Numbered from the stretch's first letter, positions 53,383-63,354 are shown. The stretch is 64,000 bases of DNA from Azospirillum formosense (GCF_040500525.1 NZ_CP159402.1:1425501-1489500), one strand, 5' to 3'. Notes: generated by a model from the letters alone, not told the origin. Numbers and translations: made by a program.

Positions 53383-55236
53383 TCAATCGGCCTTGAGCAA
53401 CACGACGGCGCCCGGTCCGGTCATCGGGCTGGGCGGCGGCGCGCCGGGCAGAACGATGCGCACCACCGTTCCCTCCCCGGGGGCGCTGCATAGGTCCAGC
53501 CGCCCGCCATGGGCCTCGATGAAGCGCTTGGCGAGCGGCAGCCCCAGCCCGGTGCCGGAATGGGCCTTGGTCATGTAGCTGTTCACCTGGCGGAAGGGCT
53601 CCAGCGCGATCTGGATGTCCTCCGGCGACATGCCGATGCCGGTGTCGGCGACGGTCAGGACCACGCAGCCCCCCTCGTCACGCATCGCGTCCGCGCGCAC
53701 GCGCCCCCCCGCCGGGGTGAATTTGATGGCGTTGGACAGCAGGTTGAGGACCGCCTGCCGCAGACGGACGGCGTCGGCCATCACCGTCAGGCCGGGCTCG
53801 ACCGGCGCTCCCTCCAGCCGCACGCCCTTCTGGACGGCCAGCGCCTCCATCAACTCCAGGCATTCGCCCAGCAGAACGGCGACCGGCACCGGCTCCGGGT
53901 AGAGTTCCAGCCGCCCCGCCTCCACCTTCGCCATGTCCAGCACGTCGTTGACCAGCGACAGCAGATGCTGGCCGGAGGCATGGATGCTGGAGATGTAATC
54001 CTGGTGCTTCGGCGGGCTGGGGCCGAACAGTCCGGACAGCAGCGCCTCGCTGAAGCCGATGATCGCGTTCAGCGGGGTGCGCAGTTCGTGGCTCATGTTG
54101 GCCAGGAAATCGGATTTGGCCAGATTGGCCGCCTCGGCATGCTCCTTTTCAGCCTCCAGCCGGCGGCGCTGCTCCGCGAGCATGGCCTCGCGGGCGACGC
54201 GGGCCTCGCGTTCGGCGTGGCGGCGCCGGCGGACGTGGCGCGTCACCACCAGCGACAGCACCAGGGTCGCCAGACCGGCGCCCGCCGCACCGGCCAGGAT
54301 GGTGGTGCGCGTCCGGTTCAACTGGCTGCTGATCTGCTCGAACGGGACGGCCACGATGATCGACCAGCCGGTTTGTTGCGACCGGTGAACGAGAACCAGC
54401 GCCTCATGCCCCTCCCGCGTCGTCGCCGAAAACAGCCCCGGATTCTTCCCCGTCAGCCGGGGCACCATCAGGTCCCTGACCCTTTGGCCGACATGCCGTT
54501 CCGGGTCGTGGGACCGCGCGGCGATGTTCATGGCGGGGTCGACGACCGACACCGTCCAGGCCGCGGGGATTCCGGACCCGCGCAGCACGGCGTCGAGCCC
54601 GTCCAGCCCGACCGCCAGCGACAGCACATGGCGGATCGACGCACCCTCCGGGTCATCCGGATCGAGGACCGGCGCGCGGACGATCAGCGCCGGACGCCCC
54701 GGCGGCCCGCCGGGAGGGAGGACACCGCCGAACACCGTCCGCCGGGTGGCGGCCACCTGCCGGGTCACCTCGTCCAGGCGCGGCGGCGGCAGGGCGGCGC
54801 CCAGCGGGTACTGCGTATGGAACAGGAAGGACATGTCCTCCACCGTCACCAACCCCAGCGCCAGCCAGCCCGGCTGGCTGCGCACGGCCTCCCCCGCCTC
54901 CGACTTCAGCAGGGCGAGGTCGTTCACCGTTTTGCGGCTCAAGGCGGCGAGAAGCTCCAGAGGCCGGGCCTTGCTCTCCAGCTCCCGGTCGATGGCGACC
55001 ATGACGGACCGCGCCTGCGCCGCCAGTTCAGCCTCCAGCACGTCCTGCTGCCGGAGGTCCAGAATCCAGACCACCACCGCCAGGAACAGCAGCAGAGGGG
55101 CGATGGCGGCGAGCCCCAGACCAAGCGTCGACGAGGGCAGTCGCAAGGCACTCTCCGACCGTTTGCGGAAACGGAATGGCGTCGGGACTGGAACGGGAAA
55201 GACGGCGCGCTTCCCACCCCAATGGGTCGCGCGCAT
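53383..55236 (-). CDS. Membrane sensor histidine kinase with Cache-like sensor
   Basis: A 617-residue histidine kinase. Membrane segments at about 39-60 and 325-345 enclose a periplasmic region that looks like a double-Cache sensor. A short coiled coil ([20 protein letters not shown]) leads to HisKA with the phospho-His in [20 protein letters not shown] near 395, then the ATPase domain: [23 protein letters not shown] and [15 protein letters not shown]. There is no receiver domain. It is encoded 42 bases after the DctR-like regulator, on the same strand, making a third member of that operon. The ATG 55236 was chosen over a TTG five codons earlier. Confidence 0.88.
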   Translation of the reverse strand: MRATHWGGKRAVFPVPVPTPFRFRKRSESALRLPSSTLGLGLAAIAPLLLFLAVVVWILDLRQQDVLEAELAAQARSVMVAIDRELESKARPLELLAALSRKTVNDLALLKSEAGEAVRSQPGWLALGLVTVEDMSFLFHTQYPLGAALPPPRLDEVTRQVAATRRTVFGGVLPPGGPPGRPALIVRAPVLDPDDPEGASIRHVLSLAVGLDGLDAVLRGSGIPAAWTVSVVDPAMNIAARSHDPERHVGQRVRDLMVPRLTGKNPGLFSATTREGHEALVLVHRSQQTGWSIIVAVPFEQISSQLNRTRTTILAGAAGAGLATLVLSLVVTRHVRRRRHAEREARVAREAMLAEQRRRLEAEKEHAEAANLAKSDFLANMSHELRTPLNAIIGFSEALLSGLFGPSPPKHQDYISSIHASGQHLLSLVNDVLDMAKVEAGRLELYPEPVPVAVLLGECLELMEALAVQKGVRLEGAPVEPGLTVMADAVRLRQAVLNLLSNAIKFTPAGGRVRADAMRDEGGCVVLTVADTGIGMSPEDIQIALEPFRQVNSYMTKAHSGTGLGLPLAKRFIEAHGGRLDLCSAPGEGTVVRIVLPGAPPPSPMTGPGAVVLLKAD

Positions 55237-55278
55237 CCGCCCTTCTGTCAAGCCCGCCGGTTGTCCGTCCCCCTGCGC

Positions 55279-55881
55279 TCAGCCCACCGCCGCGAGAATG
55301 CGGGCGAGTTCCACCGCCGTCTTGACCCCCATCTTCTCGAAGACATGGGCGCGGTGAACCTCGACGGTCCGCATGCTGATCCCCAGCTCGTCGGCGATGA
55401 CCTTGTTCAGCTTGCCCGCCACCACCAGCCCCATCACCTGCCGTTCGCGCTGGGTCAGGGTCGCCAGCCGGGCGGCCACGCCGGCCTGCCCGGCCTGACG
55501 CGCCCGCTCCCCGGCGTCGAAGGCGAGAGCGTCGATCACCCGGTCGACGAGGTCGTTGTCGTTGAAGGGCTTCTCCACGAAGTCGCGGGCCCCCTTCTTC
55601 AAGGCCGACACGGCGATGGGAACGTCGCCATGGCCGGTCAGGAACAGCACCGGCATCCGGCAGCCCATGGCGGTCAGCCTATCGAACAGCTCCAGCCCGC
55701 TCATCCCCTCCATGCGGATGTCCAGCAGAAGGCAGCCGGCCATGGCGGGATCGTAATCGGCGAGGAACGCCTCCGCCGACGGCCAGGAGGCCACCGGCAC
55801 GTTGCGCGACTGGAACAGCCAGCCCATGGCGTCGCGAATCGCCTCGTCGTCGTCGACGATGTGCAGCTTCGGCTCACACAT
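55279..55881 (-). CDS. dctR: FixJ/DctR-type response regulator
   Basis: A 200-residue response regulator. The receiver domain has the acidic pair in LHIVDDDEAIRDAMGWLFQS, the phospho-acceptor Asp in GCLLLDIRMEGMSGLELFD near 54, and Lys in ALKKGARDFVEKPFND near 104. The C-terminal LuxR-type DNA-binding domain reads LTQRERQVMGLVVAGKLNKV near 145 and ELGISMRTVEVHRAHVFEKM. Its start overlaps the dctS stop by eight bases. DctSR pairs control TRAP uptake of C4-dicarboxylates, and a dctPQM operon lies divergent from dctS here, which supports that role. Confidence 0.9.
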   Translation of the reverse strand: MCEPKLHIVDDDEAIRDAMGWLFQSRNVPVASWPSAEAFLADYDPAMAGCLLLDIRMEGMSGLELFDRLTAMGCRMPVLFLTGHGDVPIAVSALKKGARDFVEKPFNDNDLVDRVIDALAFDAGERARQAGQAGVAARLATLTQRERQVMGLVVAGKLNKVIADELGISMRTVEVHRAHVFEKMGVKTAVELARILAAVG

Positions 55882-57895
55882 CGGCGGCTCTCCCGTCTGG
55901 GGCGCCGGTCGCCGATGGTTCGGAGAGGACCGGCAGGGAGAAGAGGAACATGGTGCCGCCGTCCGGCGCGGGCTCGAACCACAGGCGTCCCTGGTGGTGC
56001 TCGATGATGGACCGGCAGATGTTCAGGCCCATGCCCATGCCCTCGGTTTTGGTGGTGAAAAAGGGAGAAAACAGTTTTTCCGCATTTTCGGGCGAAATGC
56101 CACAGCCGCGGTCCTGAATGCGCGTCAGGACGGCGCCATCCTGCGCCTGCACCGTCACGCTCAGCCGGCGGCGGTCGCGCCGCGTCGCCGCCATCGCCTC
56201 GATGCCGTTGCGCATCAGGTTCACCACCACCTGCTGCAGCAGGATGCGGTCGGCCATCACCGTCGGCAGGCCGCGCCCCATCTCCAGAACCAGCTTCACC
56301 CCCTGCTGGCGGGCGTCGGCCTCCATCAGCGCCACGCAGTCCTCCAGCACCCGCGCCAGACAGCAGGGGGCGACGTTCGGCTCGCTCTTGCGCACGAAGT
56401 CGTGGATCCGGCGGATGATCTGGCCGGCCCGCTTGGCCTGCCCGGACAGCTTCTCCAGCGCCGTCGCCAGCTCCTCCGGCCGGACGCTGCCGGCCTGGAG
56501 GCGGTTCAGGCAACCGGTGCAGTAGCTGGCGATGGCCGACAGCGGCTGGTTCAGCTCATGCGCCAGGGTGGAGGCCATCTCGCCCATGGTGATGAGCCGG
56601 GCGGTCTGCTGCAGCCGCTCCTGCTGCTGGCGGGCCAGCTCCTCCGCCCGCTTGCGCTCGGTGATGTCGAGGACGGAGCCCATCCAGCCGGTGTGCCGCC
56701 CCTTGGCGTCGATCAGCGGAGCTTCGTAGATCAGCGCGTCGAACCGCTCGCCATTGGCCCTTCGGAAGCGCAGCTCGAAACCGTTGGCCGGCGCGTTGCC
56801 GGCCAGAACGGCGCGGAAGACCTCCTCGGTGTGGACGAGATCCTCGGGCAGCCAATAGGGCATGACCGGCCCGGCCCCCACCAGTTCCTCCGCCGACCAG
56901 CCGACCATGCGGCAGAAGGCCGGATTCACATAGATGATGCGCCCATCCAAGTCGCGGGCGCGCATGCCCACCGTCAGGCTGTCCTCCATCGCCTTGCGGA
57001 AGGCGTGCTCGGCGCGCAGAGCCTCCTCCGCCCGGATGCGCCGGGCGATGTGGCGGCGCACCGCCCACAGGCTCCACAAGGCCGAGACGGTCAGCGCGAA
57101 GATGGCGGCGATCAGGATGTTGCGGCCGAGGTTGCCGGACAGCTGATGCAGCGTGGCGACCAGGGCCAGACCGTGCCCCGGCGGATCGAAGGGCACGACG
57201 TGGCTGCGCCTCGGCTCCGGCATGGCGATGCGCGACTTCGTCCCCAACACCGCCCCATAGGGGTCGATGACTTCCAGCTGGTAACGCTGGGCGAACCACC
57301 AGGGCACGTGATGGGTCAGCAGGGCGTCGATCGACAGCACGCCGGCGAGCGCGCCCGCGAACTCCTCCCCGCGGAAGATGGGGATGACGATCTCGAAGGC
57401 GGTGTCCGCGGCCCCCAGCCGGTAGGGCGCCGAATAGGCCCGGCGGCCCGACGAACGGGCGATCAGGAAGGCGTCGGCGCGCGGGCTGGGGCCGAAGGCG
57501 TCGTCCAGCGCCGGGCCGTCGTCCACCGGCGGCTCCGACCGCACCGGCCGGCCCTGCGTGTCCAGCCGCACCACGCGCTGGATCGCCGGATTCACCGTCA
57601 CGATGTGGCGCGCCATCACCGGGTAGTTCACCGGGCTGCTGTCCTCGCGCCCCAACGATTCGGCGAGATGCTGCAGCTTCTCCTCGTCGGACGTGAGCTG
57701 GAAATGGAGATTCTGCTCCACCCACAGGACGTCCTTGATGAGGGTGAGCGTCTCCTCCTCCCGCTCGCTGCGGTGGAGCACCCACAGGAAAACGCCGAAC
57801 AGAAGGACGACCAGCGCCATCGCCACGATGGGCATGGCCTGCACCGGGCTACGCTGGCCGAGGCCATGGGCGGCGCTGGCCGCGCCGCCGGTCAT
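55874..57895 (-). CDS. dctS: DctS-type sensor histidine kinase
   Basis: A 673-residue membrane kinase: segments near 25-43 and 265-285 flank a periplasmic sensor (Cache-type, HFQLTSDEEKLQHLAESLGR to LSGNLG). A PAS domain follows (GRIIYVNPAFCRMVGWSAEE near 330), then HisKA with TLAHELNQPLSAIASYCTGC near 460 and the ATPase domain with NLMRNGIEAM, IQDRGCGISPEN and GMGMGLNICRSIIEHHQG. The layout is that of Rhodobacter DctS, which senses C4-dicarboxylates. It is divergent from dctP at 58046. The start (ATG 57895) is uncertain because no clear ribosome site is seen. Confidence 0.88.
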   Translation of the reverse strand: MTGGAASAAHGLGQRSPVQAMPIVAMALVVLLFGVFLWVLHRSEREEETLTLIKDVLWVEQNLHFQLTSDEEKLQHLAESLGREDSSPVNYPVMARHIVTVNPAIQRVVRLDTQGRPVRSEPPVDDGPALDDAFGPSPRADAFLIARSSGRRAYSAPYRLGAADTAFEIVIPIFRGEEFAGALAGVLSIDALLTHHVPWWFAQRYQLEVIDPYGAVLGTKSRIAMPEPRRSHVVPFDPPGHGLALVATLHQLSGNLGRNILIAAIFALTVSALWSLWAVRRHIARRIRAEEALRAEHAFRKAMEDSLTVGMRARDLDGRIIYVNPAFCRMVGWSAEELVGAGPVMPYWLPEDLVHTEEVFRAVLAGNAPANGFELRFRRANGERFDALIYEAPLIDAKGRHTGWMGSVLDITERKRAEELARQQQERLQQTARLITMGEMASTLAHELNQPLSAIASYCTGCLNRLQAGSVRPEELATALEKLSGQAKRAGQIIRRIHDFVRKSEPNVAPCCLARVLEDCVALMEADARQQGVKLVLEMGRGLPTVMADRILLQQVVVNLMRNGIEAMAATRRDRRRLSVTVQAQDGAVLTRIQDRGCGISPENAEKLFSPFFTTKTEGMGMGLNICRSIIEHHQGRLWFEPAPDGGTMFLFSLPVLSEPSATGAPDGRAADV

Positions 57896-58045
57896 TGGGG
57901 GGAGAGGTATCGCCACGGCAACCAACGCGTCAGGATCACAGCTACGGATTTCCACAATAGCGTCGGGGGAGAAATTATCGAACAATGAAAGAATATCAAA
58001 GGCCGGACCATCAGTCTGACCAACAACAAGTGGAGGATGACCCCT

Positions 58046-59056
58046 ATGAAGTTCGTTTCGCTGCTGTGCGCCACTGTCGCCGCCGGCTGCCTGATGGCCG
58101 CCACCGCCGCCACCGCGCAGGAGCCGATCGTCATCAAGTTCAGCCACGTCGTCGCCCCGGAGACCCCGAAGGGCAAGGGCGCCGAGAAGTTCAAGCAGCT
58201 GGCCGAGCAGCGCACCGGCGGCAAGGTGAAGGTCGAGGTCTACCCGAACAGCCAGCTCTACAAGGATAAGGAGGAGCTGGAGGCCCTGCAGCTCGGCGCC
58301 GTGCAGATGCTGGCCCCGTCGCTGGCCAAGTTCGGGCCGCTGGGCGCCAAGGAATTCGAGATCTTCGACCTGCCCTACATCTTCCCCTGCAAGACCGCCC
58401 TGGTGAAGGTCACCACCGGCCCGATCGGCAAGCAGCTGTTCCAGAAGCTGGAGAACAAGGGCATCACCGGTCTGGCCTATTGGGACAACGGCTTCAAGAT
58501 CATGAGCGCCAACAAGCCGCTGCACGCCACGGCGGACTTCAAGGGCCTCAAGATGCGCATCCAGTCGTCGAAGGTGCTGGACGCGCAGATGCGCGCGCTC
58601 GGCGCCCTGCCGCAGGTGATGGCCTTCTCCGAGGTCTACCAGGCGCTGCAGACCGGCGTCGTCGACGGCACCGAGAACCCGCCGTCCAACATGTACACCC
58701 AGAAGATGCACGAGGTGCAGAGCCACGCCACGCTCTCCGACCACGGCTATCTGGGCTACGCGGTCATCGTGAACAAGAAGTTCTGGGACGGCCTGCCGGG
58801 CGACGTCCGCACCCAGCTCGACGGCGCGATGAAGGAGGCGACCGAGTACGCCAACAACATCGCCCAGGAAGAGAACGACAAGGCGCTGGAGGCGATGAAG
58901 GCCGCCGGCAAGACCAAGTTCTACGAGCTGACCAAGGAAGAGCGCGCGTCGTGGCGCCAGGCGATGCTGCCGGTCCACGAGGACATGGCGTCGCGCGTCG
59001 GCAAGGAACTGCTGGCGAGCATCAAGACCGAGACCGACGCCGCCAAGTGCGAGTAA
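58046..59056 (+). CDS. dctP: TRAP transporter C4-dicarboxylate-binding protein DctP (system 2)
   Basis: A 336-residue periplasmic binding protein. The signal peptide (KFVSLLCATVAAGCLMAATA, cleaved near TAQEP) precedes IVIKFSHVVAPETPKGKGAE, VEVYPNSQLYKDKEELEALQ, the ligand-contact LKMRIQSSKVLDAQMRALGA near 170 and TENPPSNMYTQKMHEVQSHA. The pattern is close to succinate/malate/fumarate binding DctP proteins. The ATG at 58046 has GGAGG nine bases upstream; the ATG at 58037 touches that site. It is separated from dctQ by two strong hairpins. The divergent dctSR genes are its likely regulators. Confidence 0.93.
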   Translation: MKFVSLLCATVAAGCLMAATAATAQEPIVIKFSHVVAPETPKGKGAEKFKQLAEQRTGGKVKVEVYPNSQLYKDKEELEALQLGAVQMLAPSLAKFGPLGAKEFEIFDLPYIFPCKTALVKVTTGPIGKQLFQKLENKGITGLAYWDNGFKIMSANKPLHATADFKGLKMRIQSSKVLDAQMRALGALPQVMAFSEVYQALQTGVVDGTENPPSNMYTQKMHEVQSHATLSDHGYLGYAVIVNKKFWDGLPGDVRTQLDGAMKEATEYANNIAQEENDKALEAMKAAGKTKFYELTKEERASWRQAMLPVHEDMASRVGKELLASIKTETDAAKCE

Positions 59057-59085
59057 TTAAGAGCGGCGAGTAACCAAGAGCGTCT

Positions 59086-59110
59086 GATCGGGCGGCCCGG
59101 CCGCCCGATC
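59086..59110 (+). promoter_or_regulatory. Hairpin 1 between dctP and dctQ
   Basis: Arms GATCGGGCGGC (59086-59096) and GCCGCCCGATC (59100-59110) are perfect complements with a three-base loop. No T-run follows, so it is more likely a 3'-end stabiliser of the dctP message or a partial attenuator than a full terminator. Confidence 0.75.
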
Positions 59111-59142
59111 CAATCAAGCAAGACCAACGCACGGCCTTCGGC

Positions 59143-59171
59143 AAGCGCCCGCTCACTCGACGCGGGCGCTT
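59143..59171 (+). promoter_or_regulatory. Hairpin 2 between dctP and dctQ
   Basis: Arms AAGCGCCCGC (59143-59152) and GCGGGCGCTT (59162-59171) with a nine-base loop, followed by CCTCCTG rather than a T-run. It ends about 20 bases before the dctQ start and might also limit dctQ translation. Confidence 0.72.
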
Positions 59172-59192
59172 CCTCCTGCGCGCGGAGCCACC

Positions 59193-59891
59193 ATGCCCAT
59201 GAAAATCCTAGACCATCTGGAGGAGATTCTTATCGCCTTCCTGATGGCCGCGGCGACGACGATCATCTTCGTTGCCGTCGTCCACCGTTATGCGTCCGGC
59301 ATCCCCGTCATCCAGGACTACATCCTGCATTGGAATCTGGCCTGGGCGCAGGAGCTGTGCATCTACATGTTCGTCTGGATGGCGAAGTTCGGCGCCGCCT
59401 ACGGTGTCCGCACCGGCATCCATGTGGGTGTGGACGTGCTCATCAACAAGCTGTCCGGCCCGATGCGGTCGAAGTTCATCGTGTTCGGCCTGCTGGCGGG
59501 AGCTTTGTTCACCGGCGTGGTCGGCACCATGGGCTCCACCTTCGTCTGGCACATGTCGGACACCGAACAGGTCTCGGCGGACCTGGAATGGCCGATGTGG
59601 ATCATCTATCTGGCGATCCCGGTCGGCTCCTACCTGATGTGCTTCCGCTTCCTCCAGGTGATGGTGAACTTCCTGCGCACCGGCGAGCTGCCGCACCACG
59701 ACCACGGCCATGTCGAGGGTCTGGAGGAGGACACCACCGACCCGCAGCGCGCCGCGCAGGACGTCAACTGGTTCGAGATGGACGACAACCTGCACCCGCA
59801 CGACATCGCCCATCACGAGGGCCGCAAGCCCGGCAACGGCCCGGATTCCGGCCCTACCGCCGCTAAGGGACCGAAGGAGAACGACCGATGA
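59193..59891 (+). CDS. dctQ: TRAP transporter small permease DctQ with His-rich tail (system 2)
   Basis: A 232-residue membrane protein. Residues about 10-165 hold the four membrane segments of DctQ (EEILIAFLMAAATTIIFVAV, WNLAWAQELCIYMFVWMAKF, KFIVFGLLAGALFTGVVGTM, EWPMWIIYLAIPVGSYLMCF). The last 60 or so residues form an unusual polar tail with ELPHHDHGHVEG and NLHPHDIAHHEGRKPGNG, rich in His, Asp and Glu, which DctQ of system 1 does not have. The tail could bind metal or interact with other proteins. Its stop overlaps dctM (ATGA). Confidence 0.92.
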   Translation: MPMKILDHLEEILIAFLMAAATTIIFVAVVHRYASGIPVIQDYILHWNLAWAQELCIYMFVWMAKFGAAYGVRTGIHVGVDVLINKLSGPMRSKFIVFGLLAGALFTGVVGTMGSTFVWHMSDTEQVSADLEWPMWIIYLAIPVGSYLMCFRFLQVMVNFLRTGELPHHDHGHVEGLEEDTTDPQRAAQDVNWFEMDDNLHPHDIAHHEGRKPGNGPDSGPTAAKGPKENDR

Positions 59892-61186
59892 ACGCCGCCA
59901 TCATCTTCGGCCTCCTGCTGGTCCTGATGCTCACCGGCATGCCGATCTCGATCTCGCTCGGCCTGACGGTTCTGACCTTCCTCTTCACCATGACCAACGT
60001 GCCGATCGAGGCCGTGGCGCTGAAGCTGTTCACCGGCATCGAGAAGTTCGAGATCATGGCGATCCCGTTCTTTATCCTGGCCGGCAACTTCCTGACGCAC
60101 GGCGGCGTGGCCCGGCGCATGATCAACTTCGCCACGGCGATGGTCGGTCACTGGCACGGCGGCCTTGGCCTCGCCGGCGTGATGGGCTGCGCCCTGTTCG
60201 CGGCGGTGTCCGGCTCCAGCCCGGCGACGGTGGTGGCCATCGGCTCCATCGTGCTTCCGGCGATGGTCGCCCAGGGCTTCCCGAAGCAGTTCGGCGCCGG
60301 CGTCATCACCACCTCGGGCGCGCTGGGCATCCTGATCCCGCCGTCCATCGTGATGGTGATGTACTCGGTCGCCACCAGCGGCAGCCCGCACGCCGCCTCG
60401 GTCGGCCAGCTCTTCATGGCGGGCGTCATTCCCGGCCTGATGCTGGCCTTCGTGCTGGGCGGCGTCACCTGGTATCGCGCGCGCAAGTTCGGCTACCCGC
60501 GCCTGCCCAAGGCCAGCCTGGCCCAGCGGCTGAAGGCCCTGCGCGAGGCGATCTGGGGCCTGCTGCTGATCGTCATCGTCATCGGCGGCATCTACTCCGG
60601 CGTCTTCACGCCGACCGAGGCCGCGGCGATGAGCGCCGTCTACGCCTTCATCATCGCGGTCTTCGTCTACAAGGACATGCCGCTGCGCGGCGTGCCGAAG
60701 GTTCTGCTGTCCTCGGCCAGCATGTCGGCGATGCTGCTCTACATCATCACGAACGCGGTGCTGTTCTCGTTCGTGCTGACGTCGGAGAACATCCCGCAGG
60801 CGATCGCCGACTGGATCGTCGGCCAGGGGCTCGGCGTGATCGCCTTCCTTCTGGTGACGAACATCCTCCTGCTGATGGCCGGCAACTTCATGGAGCCGTC
60901 GTCGATCGTGCTGATCATGGCGCCGATCCTGTTCCCGGTCGCCATCAAGCTGGGCATCGATCCGGTCCATTTCGGCATCATGATGGTCGTGAACATGGAG
61001 GTCGGCATGTGCCACCCCCCGGTGGGCCTGAACCTCTACGTCGCGTCGGGCATCACCAAGATGGGCATCACCGAACTGACCGTGGCCGTCTGGCCGTGGC
61101 TGCTGGCGATGCTGGGCTTCCTGGTGCTGATCACCTACGTGCCGATCATCTCCACCTGGCTGCCGCGCGCTCTGGGGATGATGTAA
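59888..61186 (+). CDS. dctM: TRAP transporter large permease DctM (system 2)
   Basis: A 432-residue inner-membrane permease with about 12 hydrophobic segments. Seen: FEIMAIPFFILAGNFLTHGG near 56, GCALFAAVSGSSPATVVAIG near 98, SGALGILIPPSIVMVMYSVA near 142 and NFMEPSSIVLIMAPILFPVA near 335, followed by GIDPVHFGIMMVVNMEVGMCHPPVGLNL-type C4-dicarboxylate features. The start overlaps the dctQ stop by four bases. A strong terminator follows at 61217. With DctP and DctQ it imports C4-dicarboxylates. Confidence 0.95.
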   Translation: MNAAIIFGLLLVLMLTGMPISISLGLTVLTFLFTMTNVPIEAVALKLFTGIEKFEIMAIPFFILAGNFLTHGGVARRMINFATAMVGHWHGGLGLAGVMGCALFAAVSGSSPATVVAIGSIVLPAMVAQGFPKQFGAGVITTSGALGILIPPSIVMVMYSVATSGSPHAASVGQLFMAGVIPGLMLAFVLGGVTWYRARKFGYPRLPKASLAQRLKALREAIWGLLLIVIVIGGIYSGVFTPTEAAAMSAVYAFIIAVFVYKDMPLRGVPKVLLSSASMSAMLLYIITNAVLFSFVLTSENIPQAIADWIVGQGLGVIAFLLVTNILLLMAGNFMEPSSIVLIMAPILFPVAIKLGIDPVHFGIMMVVNMEVGMCHPPVGLNLYVASGITKMGITELTVAVWPWLLAMLGFLVLITYVPIISTWLPRALGMM

Positions 61187-61216
61187 TCCCTCATCCCCGG
61201 GCGAAGGCCCTCAAGG

Positions 61217-61258
61217 AAAACCCCTCGCCGAAGCGCTCCGGCGAGGGGTTTTCTCTTT
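61217..61258 (+). terminator. Rho-independent terminator of dctPQM
   Basis: A perfect stem AAAACCCCTCGCCG (61217-61230) with CGGCGAGGGGTTTT (61239-61252), loop AAGCGCTC, followed by CTCTTTTC. On the minus strand the A-run makes it usable for the convergent yjdM gene too. Confidence 0.9.
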
Positions 61259-61278
61259 TCGGGGACGCCGGGGCGCCG

Positions 61279-61635
61279 TCACGCCTTCTTGACGAATTCC
61301 GACTTCAGGTTCATCGCGCCGATGCCGTCGATCTTGCAGGCGATGTTGTGGCCGTCGGCCCCGTCGACCAGACGGATGTTCTTCACCTTGGTGCCGCCCT
61401 TGACGACCAGGGACGAGCCCTTGACCTTCAGGTCCTTGATGACCGTCACCGCGTCGCCGTCGCTCAGCGCGTTCCCGTTGGCGTCCCGCACCCCCTGATC
61501 CGCCGCCGCGTCCGCACCCGCGCCGCCTTCGGCCTGCGGGTTCCATTCATGGGCGCATTCGGGGCAGATCCACAGCATGCCGTCCTGATAGACATGCTCG
61601 GAATTGCATTTCGGGCACTTCAATCCGTCGTCCAT
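61279..61635 (-). CDS. yjdM: YjdM/PhnA-family zinc-ribbon protein
   Basis: A 118-residue cytoplasmic protein. The N-terminal zinc ribbon has [14 protein letters not shown] with C-x-x-C near 6-9 and [13 protein letters not shown] with a second pair near 24-27; an acidic linker follows, then the SH3-like C-terminal domain ([40 protein letters not shown]). The family is often named PhnA but is not known to act on phosphonates. Compared with E. coli YjdM the linker is a bit longer. GAGG lies five bases before the ATG at 61635. Confidence 0.92.
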   Translation of the reverse strand: MDDGLKCPKCNSEHVYQDGMLWICPECAHEWNPQAEGGAGADAAADQGVRDANGNALSDGDAVTVIKDLKVKGSSLVVKGGTKVKNIRLVDGADGHNIACKIDGIGAMNLKSEFVKKA

Positions 61636-61755
61636 TTCATCCTCGCCGTTCGGGAGCGGCATCCTAGTGCGGCGAGGCGAAATCCGGAAACGCAACTTGC
61701 CCGCGGCGGGCATGCGCGCCCACCGCAGGCAGGTTGCGTGTCGTCCCAAGGACGT

Positions 61756-63354
61756 TTACGCCGCCTTGATCGAGGCCAGGAACTTCTGCACCTCGTCGCG
61801 CAGATCGACGAAGCGCGCCTGGAGGGTCTGGGCGACCTCCACCGACTGGCGGGCCGCCGTCGCCACCTCCGACGAGGCGCCGGAGGCGACGGCGATGCTG
61901 CGGGTCACCGTGTCGGCCTCGCCGGCCACGGTGCGGACCTTCTCGGCGATCTCGCCGGTCGCCGCCAACTGTTCCTGAACCGAGGCGGCGATCTCCGCCG
62001 AACGCTGGCTGAGCTGGCCGATGGTCTCGGTGATGGCGCCGATGGCGGACACCGTTTCCTGGGTCACCGACTGGATGGCGCCGATCTGGGTGGCGATCTC
62101 CTCCGTCGCCTTGGCGGTCTGGCTGGCGAGGTTCTTCACTTCGCTCGCCACCACCGCGAAGCCCTTGCCGGCCTCCCCGGCGCGCGCGGCCTCGATGGTC
62201 GCGTTGAGCGCCAGCAGGTTGGTCTGCCCGGCAATGGAGGTGATGAGGCTGGTGATCTCGCCGATCTTGGCGGCGCCAGCGGCCAGCGCCTCCACCGTCT
62301 TGCGGCTGGCGTCGGCGCGGTCGATGGCCTGGGCGGACATGGCGACCGACTGCTTCACGCTCTCCGCAATGCTGCGGATCGACTGGGTGAGCTGCTCGGC
62401 CGCCGCGCTGGCGGTCTGGACGGTGCGGCTGGTCTCGTCGGCGGCGCCGGCCACCGAGGCGTTGCAATGGTCGGCGCGCAGCGCGCTCTCCAGCATGCTG
62501 CCGGCGCTGCCCTTCATCTGCGAGGCGGCGGTGGAGGCCTCGCCGACCGTCGCCTGCACCGAGCGGTCGAAGGCGGCGGCAAGACGGGTCAGCCGCTCGC
62601 CCCGCTGCGCCTCCTCCGCCTGCCGGGCGAGCTTCTCGGCTTCGAGCTGCTGGCGATGCTGGGCGTTCTGGCGCAGCATGTCGATGGTGCGGGCCATGGC
62701 GCCCATCTCGTCGCGGCGGTCCAGAGCCGGCACGGCGACCGCGTAGTCGCCCTGGGCCAGCCGCCCGACCATGGCGGTGATCTGCATCAGAGGTCGCGTG
62801 ATGGCCGAGACGACCAGATAGAGCGCCGCCATGATGGCGAGGAAGGCGACCACCCCGACGGCGACCTGGGTCGCCGCGTCGGCGGTCACCCGCGCCTCCA
62901 CCCGGTCGGTGCGCAGGCGCAGGACGAACTCACCGATGGTCTTGCGCTGCCCCGCCTGCCCGCCGACGATGGGTTTCACCACCTCGATGAAGCCTTTCGC
63001 GGACTTCGTGTCGCCCACTTCGGCGACCACCCTGGCCTTGTCGTCGCGCACCTGGGCGCCGAGGAAGTCGGGGTCGGAGGATGGCGCCTTGGCGACCTCG
63101 CGCACCTGCTCGGTGTCGAAATCGTAGAGCGGAATCGCCGCCGCGCGGGCCTGCAGCGACGCCACCATGTCGGCGCGCGCCGCCAGCGTCTCCTTCGCCT
63201 GACTGGCCGAGCCGTGCACCCCCCAGGCGATGGCCAGCACCTGATAGACCAGCAGAACGCCGCCGATCAGCAGCAACGCCCGCAGGCGCAGCCCCAGACC
63301 GCCACCTTGATCTTCGCCGTTCTGAAATCCGCCCGCCGAGCCGCTGACCGTCAT
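61756..63354 (-). CDS. Methyl-accepting chemotaxis protein
   Basis: A 532-residue chemoreceptor. Membrane segments at about 24-45 ([20 protein letters not shown]) and 165-187 ([20 protein letters not shown]) enclose a short sensor of about 120 residues with [22 protein letters not shown] follows ([20 protein letters not shown]) and a signalling domain with the conserved tip [20 protein letters not shown] near 380. The ATG at 63354 has AAGGG upstream. The gene is 60 bases after a periplasmic binding protein gene on the same strand, which suggests that the pair senses the same ligand. Confidence 0.92.
   Translation of the reverse strand: MTVSGSAGGFQNGEDQGGGLGLRLRALLLIGGVLLVYQVLAIAWGVHGSASQAKETLAARADMVASLQARAAAIPLYDFDTEQVREVAKAPSSDPDFLGAQVRDDKARVVAEVGDTKSAKGFIEVVKPIVGGQAGQRKTIGEFVLRLRTDRVEARVTADAATQVAVGVVAFLAIMAALYLVVSAITRPLMQITAMVGRLAQGDYAVAVPALDRRDEMGAMARTIDMLRQNAQHRQQLEAEKLARQAEEAQRGERLTRLAAAFDRSVQATVGEASTAASQMKGSAGSMLESALRADHCNASVAGAADETSRTVQTASAAAEQLTQSIRSIAESVKQSVAMSAQAIDRADASRKTVEALAAGAAKIGEITSLITSIAGQTNLLALNATIEAARAGEAGKGFAVVASEVKNLASQTAKATEEIATQIGAIQSVTQETVSAIGAITETIGQLSQRSAEIAASVQEQLAATGEIAEKVRTVAGEADTVTRSIAVASGASSEVATAARQSVEVAQTLQARFVDLRDEVQKFLASIKAA

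Noticed and set aside
57896..58045. Sigma-54 promoter upstream of dctP
   Set aside because: No GG-N10-GC element fits; DctR is a FixJ/LuxR-type regulator that does not need sigma-54.
57896..58978. N-terminal extension of the DctS frame across the divergent dctP gene
   Set aside because: It is antisense to dctP and has no domain pattern; the first membrane segment of DctS follows the ATG at 57895.
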